64,000 nt of DNA from Blastococcus haudaquaticus (lineage in GTDB: Bacteria > Actinomycetota > Actinomycetes > Mycobacteriales > Geodermatophilaceae), in assembly GCF_900230285.1 (NCBI RefSeq), contig NZ_OCNK01000003.1, positions 886,648 through 950,647 of the forward strand, given 5' to 3'. Below, one piece after another: positions 28,022 to 36,340 of this stretch (positions within the stretch are counted from its first letter, which is position 1; each line of letters opens with the position of its first letter). The position numbers and the translations under genes were made by a program. The notes under the pieces were generated by a model. It had not been told where the DNA came from. It made no database searches and worked only from the letters and a program-made list of their open reading frames with translations.

Positions 28022-29010
28022 ACTTCGACCTGGACGACGACCAGCGGGACATCGCCGCCGGTGCCCGCGACTTCTTCCGCGGCTCCGCGTCGCCGGCCGC
28101 GGCCCGCGCCGGGCTGGAGGGCGGCCGGCTGGAACCGGGACGCAAGGCGCTGGCCGACATCGGCTTCACCGGGATCACCGTGCCGGAGGAGTCGGGCGGG
28201 TCGGGTCGGCCGCTGCTCGACCTGGCGGTGGTGGCCGAACAGGGCGGCGCGGTCCTCGCCGCGCCGTCGCTGGTGACCGCGGCCCGGGCGTCGGTCCTGC
28301 TCGCCGGGGAACCGCACCTCGCCGCTCAGCTGGCCGACGGATCGACGGCGTTCGCCGTGCTCGACGGCAGCCCGGACGGCTCGGCGCCGTCGATCGACGC
28401 CGCGGACGCCTCCGCCTTCCTGGCGCTGGACGGCGACGACCTCGTGCTGGGGGAAGGTGAGGTCGTCCCCGGCAGGCCGCTGGACGCCACCCGCGGGCTC
28501 GCCTCGGTGCGGCTGACCTCGCGCCGGGTGCTGGCGACCGGCGCCGCCGACCTGTGGGCGCGGGCCCGGCAGGTGGGCGCGGTCGTCCTGGCGGCCGAGG
28601 ACCTCGGAGCTGCCGAGCGCTGCGTGCAGCTCGGGGTGGCCTACGCGCAGGAACGCGAGGCGTTCGGCCGGCGGATCGGCTCGTACCAGGCGGTCAAGCA
28701 CATGCTCGTCGACGCCTGGGTCGGTGTGGAGCAACTGCGCTCGCTGGTCTGGTGGTCCGCCTGGGCCGCCGACTCCGCGCCCGCCGAGCTGCCCCTGGCC
28801 TCGTCGGCGGCCAAGGCGTGCGCGGCGGGTGCCTTCGAGCAGGCCGCCGCGACGCTGATCCAGGTGCACGGCGGGATCGGGTTCACCTGGGAGCACGACG
28901 CCCACCTGTTCTGGCGCCGCGCCAAGGTGGACCGGCTGCTGCTGGGCGACGAGGCCGAGCACCTCGACGTCGTCGCCCGGCTGGCGGTGTCCGGAGCGTT
29001 CGCCGCGTGA
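28018..29010 (+). CDS. acyl-CoA dehydrogenase, small subunit-like
   Basis: 330 residues from GTG 28018. Shorter than a standard ACAD (about 380) with a reduced middle domain. Recognisable are NFDLDDDQRDIAAGARDFFRG at the start, GFTGITVPEESGGSGRPLLDLAVVAEQ, the QEREAFGRRIGSYQAVKHMLVDAW helix, and QVHGGIGFTWEHDAHLFWRRAKVDRLLLG. The FTWEHD motif is typical of partner subunits in actinobacterial alpha2beta2 ACADs. Coupled to both neighbours by 4-bp overlaps. Confidence 0.92.
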   Translation: MNFDLDDDQRDIAAGARDFFRGSASPAAARAGLEGGRLEPGRKALADIGFTGITVPEESGGSGRPLLDLAVVAEQGGAVLAAPSLVTAARASVLLAGEPHLAAQLADGSTAFAVLDGSPDGSAPSIDAADASAFLALDGDDLVLGEGEVVPGRPLDATRGLASVRLTSRRVLATGAADLWARARQVGAVVLAAEDLGAAERCVQLGVAYAQEREAFGRRIGSYQAVKHMLVDAWVGVEQLRSLVWWSAWAADSAPAELPLASSAAKACAAGAFEQAAATLIQVHGGIGFTWEHDAHLFWRRAKVDRLLLGDEAEHLDVVARLAVSGAFAA

Positions 29011-29915
29011 CTCCGACGGACCTCACCGAACTCCGGTACGACGTCGCCGACGGGATCGCGACCGTCACGTTGCACCGGCCGGAGCGGCTGAACGCCTTCA
29101 CGCTGACGATGGCCGACGAGCTCGCGCGCGTGGCCGCTGCGGCGGACGCCGACGACGACGTGCGCGTCGTGGTGGTCACGGGCGCGGGGCGGGCGTTCTG
29201 CGCGGGAGCCGATCTCGGCGGCGGGCCCGGGACCTTCGGCGACCGGCGGTCTCGGGCCCGTCCGCCGGGCCCCCTCAGCCAGGACATCGGCGGCTTCCCG
29301 CGCGACGCGGGCGGAGTGGCCGCGCTGCCGTTCGCCGCCCTGCGCAAACCGGTGATCGCCGCCGTCAACGGACCCGCCGTCGGCATCGGGGCGACGCTCA
29401 CCCTGCCCATGGACATCCGCATCGCCGCCGAGTCGGCCCGCTTCGGGTTCGTCTTCGGCCGGGTCGGCATCGTCCCGGAGGCGGCGTCGTCGTGGTTCCT
29501 GCCGCGCGTGGTGGGGATCAGCCAGGCGATGGAGTGGGTCGCCACCGGCCGGGTCTTCGACGCCGGGGAGGCGCTGCGCGGCCGGCTGGTCTCCCGGGTG
29601 GTCCCCGACGCCGACCTGCTGCCGACCGCCTACGCGCTCGCCCGCGAGATCGTGGCCAACGCCAGCGGCGTCGCGGTGGCCGCCGCCCGGCAGCTGCTCT
29701 GGTCGATGCTCGGTGCGCCGTCGCCCTGGGACGCCCACCGGGCGGAGTCGCGCGCCCTGGTCGAGCTGGGCGACGGGCCGGACCCGGGCGAGGGGGTGGC
29801 CGCCTTCCTGGAGAAGCGGTTCCCGTCGTTCACCGCGCGCCTGGCTGACGGTGCCGTCGCGGGAGTGCCGCGGTGGCCCGATCCCCCGGACGATGTCGCG
29901 GCGGGGCCGGCGTGA
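29007..29915 (+). CDS. enoyl-CoA hydratase/isomerase family protein
   Basis: 302 residues from GTG 29007. Crotonase signatures: VTLHRPERLNAFTLTMADEL, oxyanion-hole segment GAGRAFCAGADLGGG, and AVNGPAVGIGATLTLPMDIRIAAESARFGFVFGRVGIVPEAASSWFLPRVVG. The Glu in VPEAASSW corresponds to one of the hydratase acids; the other is not obvious. Adds water to, or isomerises, the enoyl-CoA formed by the coupled dehydrogenases. Last gene of the run; followed by a promoter region. Confidence 0.92.
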   Translation: MTPTDLTELRYDVADGIATVTLHRPERLNAFTLTMADELARVAAAADADDDVRVVVVTGAGRAFCAGADLGGGPGTFGDRRSRARPPGPLSQDIGGFPRDAGGVAALPFAALRKPVIAAVNGPAVGIGATLTLPMDIRIAAESARFGFVFGRVGIVPEAASSWFLPRVVGISQAMEWVATGRVFDAGEALRGRLVSRVVPDADLLPTAYALAREIVANASGVAVAAARQLLWSMLGAPSPWDAHRAESRALVELGDGPDPGEGVAAFLEKRFPSFTARLADGAVAGVPRWPDPPDDVAAGPA

Positions 29916-29935
29916 CGCCGGAGGCCTACCCCTTG

Positions 29936-29966
29936 CGCAATAGCGAATAGTCCATTCACTATTGCG
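29936..29966. promoter_or_regulatory. 31-bp near-perfect dyad in front of amidase gene
   Basis: Outer arms CGCAATAG (29936-29943) and CTATTGCG (29959-29966) are perfect; including inner positions, 13 of 15 pairs match around the central base 29951. The dyad ends 2 bp before GTG 29969 and covers CACTAT (29957-29962), the expected -10 position of a leaderless transcript. The TetR protein encoded in the operon is the likely ligand. Confidence 0.65.
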
Positions 29967-29968
29967 GG

Positions 29969-31381
29969 GTGCTGATCCCCTTCGACGACTACGCGCGGTG
30001 CGACGCGGTGGAGCTCGCCCGTCTGGTCCGCACGGGGGCCGTCTCCGCCGCGGACCTGGCCGAGACCGCCCGAGCCCTCATGGACCGCCGGTCCGCCCTC
30101 AACGCGGTGGCCGATCTCGCCGGCCCGCCCGACGACGTCCCGCCAGGAGGCGGCCCGCTCGCCGGCGTGCCCTTCGCCGTCAAGGAGCTGCTCGCCTGGC
30201 CCGGCCTGCCGTGGACGTTCGGTTCCCGCCTGATGGCCGCCAACCCGGCACCCGGCTTCTCGCCCTACGCCGCCCGGATCCGGGACGCCGGTCTGAACGT
30301 GCTCTGCTCGACGGTCAGCTCGGAGTTCGGACTGCTCGGGAGCACCGAGACCGCACTGCGCGGCACCACCCTCAACCCGTGGCGCGAGGGGCTCTCCGCC
30401 GGGGGGTCCTCGGGCGGGTCGGCCGCCCTCGTCGCCGCCGGGATCGTCCCCATGGCACACGGCAGCGACGGGGGCGGCTCCCTGCGCGTGCCCGCGGCCA
30501 TGAACGGGCTCTTCGGTTTCAAGCCGTCCAACGGGCGCTGCGTGCCCACCGGTCCGGCGGCGGCGGGGCTCGCGGCCCTCGTGGTCGAGGGGTCCATGAG
30601 CCGCACGGTGCGCGACACCGCGCACTTCCTCGCGGCCACCGAGCGCACCGACGCCGGGGCGCCGTACCCGCCGGTCGGCCTGGTCGCCGGCCCCGACCCG
30701 GTGCGCCTGCGCGTCGGCGTCCTGATGGACACGCTCATGGGCCGCGCGCCCGACGAGGACGTGCGCCGGGAGGTGGACCGCGCGGCCCGCCTGTGCGAGT
30801 CGCTCGGCCACCACGTGGAGGCCGCCGACCCGCCCGACATCGACGCCGCGGCGTTCAGCCGGGGATTCTTCACCGCGGCCGCGATGACGATGACGGACGT
30901 CGCCCGGATGGTGACGCCGATGCTGGGGCGCCCACCCGGACCGGACGAGCTCGAGCCCTTCACGCTGGAACTCATCGACTGGGCCGCCACGCTGCCCCCC
31001 GGCGCACCGGCGGAGCTGGAGCTCACGCTGGCCGACGTGGCGCGCCGCTACCTGGTCCTGTTCGAGCGGTACGACGTCGTCCTGAGCCCGACGCTCGCCT
31101 CCGTGGGCTGGCCGCTGGGACACCTCGCGCCGGACGTGGGCCGGGAGACGCTGATCCGGCGCACCGAGGAGGCCGTCGGCTACACCCCGCCGCACAACGT
31201 GGCCGGGTGCCCGGCGATGTCGGTGCCGCTCGGCTGGTCCGACGGCCTGCCCGTCGGGGTGCACGTCGCGGCGGCGCCGGGCGCCGACGGGCTGCTGCTG
31301 GCGTTGGCGTCCGAGCTGGAGGAGGCCGCCCCGTGGTCCGGTACCGCGCCCGACCCGACCTGGCTCGAGCGGCCGTCCTGA
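29969..31381 (+). CDS. amidase (amidase signature family)
   Basis: 470 residues from GTG 29969. The Ser-cisSer-Lys triad of the family is present: Lys72 in GVPFAVKE, the glycine/serine-rich box GLSAGGSSGGSAALVAAG (145-151), and the nucleophile Ser171 in HGSDGGGSLRVPA. It hydrolyses a carboxamide to acid and ammonia. First gene of a run with TetR and a molybdenum hydroxylase, so the amide could be that of an N-heterocyclic or aromatic compound later hydroxylated; this link is inferred. Stop overlaps the TetR start (TGATG). Confidence 0.92.
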   Translation: MLIPFDDYARCDAVELARLVRTGAVSAADLAETARALMDRRSALNAVADLAGPPDDVPPGGGPLAGVPFAVKELLAWPGLPWTFGSRLMAANPAPGFSPYAARIRDAGLNVLCSTVSSEFGLLGSTETALRGTTLNPWREGLSAGGSSGGSAALVAAGIVPMAHGSDGGGSLRVPAAMNGLFGFKPSNGRCVPTGPAAAGLAALVVEGSMSRTVRDTAHFLAATERTDAGAPYPPVGLVAGPDPVRLRVGVLMDTLMGRAPDEDVRREVDRAARLCESLGHHVEAADPPDIDAAAFSRGFFTAAAMTMTDVARMVTPMLGRPPGPDELEPFTLELIDWAATLPPGAPAELELTLADVARRYLVLFERYDVVLSPTLASVGWPLGHLAPDVGRETLIRRTEEAVGYTPPHNVAGCPAMSVPLGWSDGLPVGVHVAAAPGADGLLLALASELEEAAPWSGTAPDPTWLERPS

Positions 31382-31995
31382 TGGCGCAGGTGCTCAAGCC
31401 CGAGATGCGTGCGCGGATCGAGCGCGCCGCACTGCGTTGCTTCGCCGACCGCGGGTTCGCCGGCACCTCCATGGCGGAGATCGCGGCCGCTGCCGGGACC
31501 GCCCCCGCGAACGTGTACCGCTACGTCGCGTCCAAGGAGGAGCTGCTGGCAGCGGTCGTCCCGGCCGACCTGCCCGCCCGGCACGACCGGCTCCTGGACG
31601 CGCGGGTCGCCGCGCTCGCCGGACAAGCTGCCGACCAGGGAGCCGCCGACGAGTTGCTGGAGTTCTGGTCGGCCCAGCCCTTGGCGGTCGTCGTCCTCCT
31701 CGATCGTGCCGAGGGCACGCCGTTCGAGGGCTATCCCGCCGCCTTCGTCCGCCGGTTGGTCGCGCACGTCGAGCGCTCCCTGGACGACCCGCCGTCCCCG
31801 CTGCAGCGGGAGATGCTCGACCTCGTCTTCGACAACACCCGCCGCGCGATCGCCCGCATCCTGCGGACCGCGACGGAGCGCGACCACGTGCGCGAGCTGG
31901 TCGTGGCCTTCTGGAGCTACCAGCTGCCCGGCCTCGACGGGTTGCTCGCCCACCTGCGGGACCGAGCGGAGGGCCGCCCGCCCGCGCAGCTCTGA
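31381..31995 (+). CDS. TetR-family regulator in amidase operon
   Basis: 204 residues from ATG 31381, one base overlap with the amidase stop. HTH: RARIERAALRCFADRGFAGTSMAEIAAAAGTAPANVYRYVASKEELLAAVV, recognition helix APANVYRYV. Its C-terminal domain contains EFWSAQPLAVVVLLDRAEGTPFEGYPAAFVRRLVAHVE. Probably represses its own operon through the 31-bp dyad upstream of the amidase. Confidence 0.92.
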   Translation: MAQVLKPEMRARIERAALRCFADRGFAGTSMAEIAAAAGTAPANVYRYVASKEELLAAVVPADLPARHDRLLDARVAALAGQAADQGAADELLEFWSAQPLAVVVLLDRAEGTPFEGYPAAFVRRLVAHVERSLDDPPSPLQREMLDLVFDNTRRAIARILRTATERDHVRELVVAFWSYQLPGLDGLLAHLRDRAEGRPPAQL

Positions 31996-32049
31996 TCGGG
32001 GGCTCGCTGCACCGTTTGTCCACACCCGGTGCCGGGGCAGGACGGCCGC

Positions 32050-32574
32050 GTGGACAGCCAGATCACCCTGCGGGTGGACGGGGCGGCGCATCCGCTGGCC
32101 GTCGACACCCGGACGACGCTCCTCGACGCGCTCCGGGAGCGGTTGCGCATCACCAGCCCGAAGAAGGGCTGCGACCACGGTCAGTGCGGGGCGTGCACGG
32201 TGCTGCTCGACGGCCGGCGCGTGAACAGCTGCCTCGTGCTGGCCGTCACCGTCGGGGACGCGGAGGTCACGACCTCCGACGGCCTCGCGGTCGACGACGT
32301 ACCGCACGCCCTCCACCGCTCGTTCGTCGAGCACGACGCGTTCCAGTGCGGCTACTGCACCCCGGGGCAGGTCTGCTCGGCGGCGGGGATCCTCGCCGAG
32401 GCCCGGGCCGGCTGGCCGAGCGCCGTCACCCCGGACGTCGCCGCCGACACCGTCGAGCTCACCGACGACGAGATCCGCGAACGGATGAGCGGCAACCTCT
32501 GCCGCTGCGCCGCCTACGCGAACATCGTCCCCGCCGTCGCGGACGTCGCCCGCGCCGAGGGCGTGCGGCGATGA
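32050..32574 (+). CDS. molybdenum hydroxylase small subunit, two [2Fe-2S]
   Basis: 174 residues from GTG 32050, preceded by AGGACGG; another GTG at 32029 has no ribosome site. Plant-ferredoxin-like cluster site: CDHGQCGACTVLLDGRRVNSC. C-terminal helical cluster site: CGYCTPGQV and NLCRCAAYANI. This is the electron-transfer subunit of xanthine dehydrogenase/aldehyde oxidoreductase (PaoA, XdhC-type small subunit) and carries electrons from the Mo centre to FAD. Overlaps the FAD subunit gene by 4 bp. Confidence 0.95.
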   Translation: MDSQITLRVDGAAHPLAVDTRTTLLDALRERLRITSPKKGCDHGQCGACTVLLDGRRVNSCLVLAVTVGDAEVTTSDGLAVDDVPHALHRSFVEHDAFQCGYCTPGQVCSAAGILAEARAGWPSAVTPDVAADTVELTDDEIRERMSGNLCRCAAYANIVPAVADVARAEGVRR

Positions 32575-33590
32575 GGGAGTTCCGCTACGAGCGGGCCGCC
32601 GATCCCGCCGCCGCCGTCGCCCTGCTCGCCGCCGCCCCGGACGGCGCGTTCCTGGGCGGCGGCACGAACCTGGTCGACCTGATGAAGCTGGGCGTCGCGA
32701 CGCCCGACGTGCTGGTCGACGTCCGCGAGCTCACCTCCCGCGAGGTCGCCGACCTGCCCGACGGAGGGCTGCGCATCGGCGCGGGCGTGCCGAACGCCGA
32801 CCTCGCGGCCGACCGGCGGGTCCGGGAGCGGTTCCCGGTCCTCGCTCAGGCGCTGCTGGCGGGCGCGTCCGGGCAGCTCCGCAACCGGGCCACCACCGGC
32901 GGCAACCTGCTGCAGCGCACCCGCTGCGGGTACTTCACCGACGTCACGAAGCCGTGCAACAAGCGGTCGCCGGGCAGCGGGTGCGGCGCGCTCGAGGGCG
33001 TGCACCGCAACCACGCGATCCTCGGCCAGACGATCGCCGGCAGCGACGACCCGGCGACCTGCGTGACCACCCACCCGTCGGACATGGCGGTCGCGATGGT
33101 GGCGCTCGACGCCGTCGTCCGGGTGCTCGGTCCTGACGGGGAGCGCGAGATCCCGATCGCCGAGCTGCACCGCCTCCCGGGCAGCGACCCCTCCCGCGAC
33201 ACCACCCTGCGGCACGGGGAGCTGGTCACCGCGATCGACGTCCCGGCGCTCGGCATGCCGTCGCGCTACCGGAAGGTGCGCGACCGGGCCTCCTTTGCCT
33301 TCGCCCTCGTCAGTGTGGCCGCGGCCCTCGACGTGCGGGACGGCGTGGTCCGCGACGTGCGCCTGGCGCTCGGGGGAGTGGCGCACAAGCCGTGGCGCGC
33401 CTCGGCCGCGGAGTACGTGCTGCGCGGCATGCCGGCGACCGAGGCGTCCTTCGCCGCGGCCGTGGAGTCCGAGCTCGAGGCGGCCACGCCGCTGCGGGAC
33501 AACGCGTTCAAGGTGCCGATGGCCCGCAACGTGGTCGTCCGGACGCTGCTCGACCTGGCGGGGCGCGACACGGAACGGGAGCTCGCATGA
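32571..33590 (+). CDS. molybdenum hydroxylase FAD subunit with [4Fe-4S] insert (PaoB-like)
   Basis: 339 residues from ATG 32571. FAD-binding motifs FLGGGTNLVDLMKLGVATPDVLVDV and NRATTGGNLLQRTRCGYF are present. The stretch after it, RCGYFTDVTKPCNKRSPGSGCGALEG plus a later Cys (ATCVTTHPSDMAVA), has the four cysteines that bind an extra [4Fe-4S] cluster in E. coli PaoB and 4-hydroxybenzoyl-CoA reductase-like proteins. So the closest relative type is periplasmic aldehyde oxidoreductase PaoABC, though no Tat signal is seen on the small subunit here. Confidence 0.93.
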   Translation: MREFRYERAADPAAAVALLAAAPDGAFLGGGTNLVDLMKLGVATPDVLVDVRELTSREVADLPDGGLRIGAGVPNADLAADRRVRERFPVLAQALLAGASGQLRNRATTGGNLLQRTRCGYFTDVTKPCNKRSPGSGCGALEGVHRNHAILGQTIAGSDDPATCVTTHPSDMAVAMVALDAVVRVLGPDGEREIPIAELHRLPGSDPSRDTTLRHGELVTAIDVPALGMPSRYRKVRDRASFAFALVSVAAALDVRDGVVRDVRLALGGVAHKPWRASAAEYVLRGMPATEASFAAAVESELEAATPLRDNAFKVPMARNVVVRTLLDLAGRDTERELA

Positions 33591-35695
33591 CCACGATGGA
33601 CCGTCTCGTCGGCGCCGGCGTCGACCGCATCGACGGGCCGGCGAAGGTCCGGGGCACCGCGCCGTACGCGTACGAGCAGGACCCGGGCGAGCCCATCGCC
33701 CACCTCGCGGTCGTGCAGAGCACCGTCAACCGCGGCCGGATCAGCCGGCTCGACCCGTCGCGGGCCGAGGCCCTGCCCGGCGTCCTGGCCGTGCTCACCC
33801 CGGCGAACGCGCCGCGGCTCGGGAAGGGCCTGGCGTCCGACCTCCCGGTGCTCCAGTCCCTCGACGTGCACTACCAGGGTCAGGTCGTGGCCGCCGTGGT
33901 CGCCGAGACGTCCGAGATCGCGAAGGCGGCGGTGGGCGCCATCGCCGTCGGCTACGACGCGGAGCCCCCGGACGTGGCCCTGAGCCCGGACCGGGAGGAC
34001 CTGTACGCGCCGGAGAAGCTGATGGCCGGCTTCGCCACCGACTCGATCATCGGGGACGTCGACGGCGCCCTGGCGGCCGCCGTGGTGAGCATCGACGCGA
34101 CGTACGAGACGCCCACCCAGCACCACAACCCGATCGAGATGCACACGTCGATGGCGCGGTGGGACGGCGACTCGCTGACCCTCTGGGACGCCGACCAGGG
34201 GCCGCACAACATCGTCAACGACCTGGTCACCGGCTTCGGGCTCGACGCCGGGCAGGTGCGGGTGATCTCGCCGTACGTGGGCGGTGCGTTCGGCTCGAAG
34301 GCGTTCACCCACCCCAACCAGATGCTCGCCGCGATGGCGGCCCGCGTGGTCGGCCGCACCGTCGTCTACGAGCTGACCCGCCAGCAGATGTTCTCCCTCG
34401 TCGGTCACCGGACGCCCACCATCCAGCGGCTGCGGCTGGGCGCCGATCCCGAGGGCCGGCTGACCGCGATCAGCCACGAGGTGGTCGAGCACACCGCGCG
34501 GATCGCGGAGTTCGCCGAGCAGACGGCAACGCCCACCCGGGTCCTCTACGCGGCGCCGCACCGCCGTACGACGCACCGGCTGGCCCGCCTGGACGTCCCG
34601 CCGCCGACGATCATGCGGGCGCCGGGGGAGACGCCGGGGATGTTCGCGCTGGAGTCGGCGATGGACGAGCTCGCCGTCGTCCTGGGCCTGGACCCGGTGG
34701 AGCTGCGCATCCGCAACGAACCCGAGCGGGATCCGGAGCGGGACCTGCCGTGGTCGACCCGCAATCTCGTCGAGTGCCTGCGCACCGGCGCGGAGCGGTT
34801 CGGCTGGGCTGGCCGCGACCTGCGTCCCGGCGTCCGCACGGAGGGCCGCTGGCTGGTCGGCACCGGTGTCGCGTCGGCCACCTACCCGACCCGGCGCCGG
34901 AAGGCGCAGTGCCGCATCTCCGTCGACGGGGCCGGCCGATATGTCGTCGAGATCGACGGCTCCGACATCGGGACCGGCGCCTGGACGGCGCTGACCCAGA
35001 TCGCGGCGGACGCGCTGGGCACCGACATGGCGTCGGTCGAGCTGCGGATCGGCGACAGCCGGCTGCCGTTCGCCGGCGGCGCCGGCGGCTCGACCGGGCT
35101 GGCCTCCTGGGGGACGGCGATCGTCTTCACCGCCCGCGACCTGCGGAAGCAGCTGGACGAGCAGCACGGCGGGCAGCCGCCCGCCGGGGGGCTCAGCGTC
35201 GACGGCGAGCTCCCCGGGGAGTCACCGCACGCGAAGACGCACTCGATGCACGCCTACGGAGCCCACTTCGTCGAGGTGCGGGTCGACCGTGACAGCGGCG
35301 AGGTGCGGGTGCCGCGGGCGACGAGCGTGTACGACGCCGGGACGATCGTGAACGCCAAGACGGCCCGCTCCCAGCTGCTCGGCGGTTTCAGCATGGGCGT
35401 CTCGATGGCCCTGCACGAGGGCTCGGTCACCGACGAGCGGTACGGCCACTACGTCAACCACGACCTGGCCGAGTACCACGTCGCGACCAACGCCGACATC
35501 GGCGAGATCGACATCAGCTGGCTCGACGTCGACGATCAGCTGGCCAACCCGATCGGGCTCAAGGGCATCGGCGAGATCGGCATCACCGGGGCCGCTGCCG
35601 CCGTCGCCAACGCCTACTGGCACGCGACCCGGCTGCGTATCCGTGACCTGCCGATCACGCCCGACAAGTACTTCCGGGAGCTCGGTGAGAGCTGA
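33587..35695 (+). CDS. molybdenum hydroxylase molybdopterin subunit (PaoC-like)
   Basis: 702 residues from ATG 33587, overlapping the FAD subunit stop. Moco-binding regions are visible: GGAFGSKAFTHPNQMLAAMAAR, PTIMRAPGETPGMFALESAMDELA, a GSDIGTGAWTALTQIAADAL loop, and the C-terminal GLKGIGEIGITGAAAAVANAYWHATR, whose Glu in GEIG is the active-site base. Oxidises an aldehyde or hydroxylates an aromatic heterocycle with water. Needs molybdopterin cytosine dinucleotide; no maturation gene (XdhC, MocA) is in this cluster. Confidence 0.95.
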   Translation: MTTMDRLVGAGVDRIDGPAKVRGTAPYAYEQDPGEPIAHLAVVQSTVNRGRISRLDPSRAEALPGVLAVLTPANAPRLGKGLASDLPVLQSLDVHYQGQVVAAVVAETSEIAKAAVGAIAVGYDAEPPDVALSPDREDLYAPEKLMAGFATDSIIGDVDGALAAAVVSIDATYETPTQHHNPIEMHTSMARWDGDSLTLWDADQGPHNIVNDLVTGFGLDAGQVRVISPYVGGAFGSKAFTHPNQMLAAMAARVVGRTVVYELTRQQMFSLVGHRTPTIQRLRLGADPEGRLTAISHEVVEHTARIAEFAEQTATPTRVLYAAPHRRTTHRLARLDVPPPTIMRAPGETPGMFALESAMDELAVVLGLDPVELRIRNEPERDPERDLPWSTRNLVECLRTGAERFGWAGRDLRPGVRTEGRWLVGTGVASATYPTRRRKAQCRISVDGAGRYVVEIDGSDIGTGAWTALTQIAADALGTDMASVELRIGDSRLPFAGGAGGSTGLASWGTAIVFTARDLRKQLDEQHGGQPPAGGLSVDGELPGESPHAKTHSMHAYGAHFVEVRVDRDSGEVRVPRATSVYDAGTIVNAKTARSQLLGGFSMGVSMALHEGSVTDERYGHYVNHDLAEYHVATNADIGEIDISWLDVDDQLANPIGLKGIGEIGITGAAAAVANAYWHATRLRIRDLPITPDKYFRELGES

Positions 35696-35712
35696 GCGGA
35701 CCCAGGACCGGC

Positions 35713-36252
35713 CTAGGACGGGGCCTGGTGCAGCGCCTTGATCGTGGTGGGGTCGAGGTGGCGCAGCAGGGTCTCGCCGAGGTCCCGCATGTTCTCGACC
35801 TGCTCCGGGGTGAGCTGGTCGAAGAGGTGGGTGCGCACCCCCTCGACGTGCACGGGGGCGGCGGCCTCCAGCGCGGCGAAGCCCTCGTCGGTGAGGACGG
35901 CGAGCTGGCCGCGACCGTCCTCGGCGCAGACCTGCCGGCGGACCCACCCGCGCTCCTCGAGGCGGGACACCGCGTGGGAGAGGCGGCTGCGGGAGGACAG
36001 GCACTTGTCGGCCAGCTCGCTCATGCGCATCATCCGGCCCTCGGTCTCCGAGAGCGCCACGAGGATCTCGTAGTACGCGTGGGAGATGCCGGTCTCGTGG
36101 GTGAGCTCCCGGTCCAGCCGGTCCTGCAGGAGCTGCGCGCTGTAGAGCCAGGCCCGCCAGGCGCGCTGCTCGTGGGCGTCGAGCCAGCGCGGCTCCCCGG
36201 GGGGCGGGGTCTCCGGTGCACCGGGTGATGCGGACGACACGTACGCGGTCAT
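35713..36252 (-). CDS. MarR-family transcriptional regulator
   Basis: 179 residues. Winged helix: LTHETGISHAYYEILVALSETEGRMMRMSELADKCLSSRSRLSHAVSRLEERGWVRRQVCAEDGRGQLAVLTDEGFAALE. Contains two cysteines (in DKCLSS and QVCAED), so redox control is conceivable but unproven. Divergent from YceI; the gap holds two copies of one 14-bp site. Such MarR/YceI pairs are frequent in actinobacteria. Confidence 0.93.
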   Translation of the reverse strand: MTAYVSSASPGAPETPPPGEPRWLDAHEQRAWRAWLYSAQLLQDRLDRELTHETGISHAYYEILVALSETEGRMMRMSELADKCLSSRSRLSHAVSRLEERGWVRRQVCAEDGRGQLAVLTDEGFAALEAAAPVHVEGVRTHLFDQLTPEQVENMRDLGETLLRHLDPTTIKALHQAPS

Positions 36253-36275
36253 GTGCTCAGCGTACTAGCCGAATA

Positions 36276-36324
36276 GTCAAGCCTTCAACTACGCTAGGGT
36301 CGAGCAGAAGGTCAAACGCTCAAC
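36276..36324. promoter_or_regulatory. paired MarR-type operator sites between marR and yceI
   Basis: GTCAAGCCTTCAAC (36276-36289) and GTCAAACGCTCAAC (36311-36324) share the pattern GTCAARCSYTCAAC, 35 bp apart. They bracket TAGGGT/TACGCT -10 candidates (36290-36300), so binding would affect the yceI promoter and, on the other strand, marR. Confidence 0.55.
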
Positions 36325-36340
36325 ATCTTGGAGGATCGCA

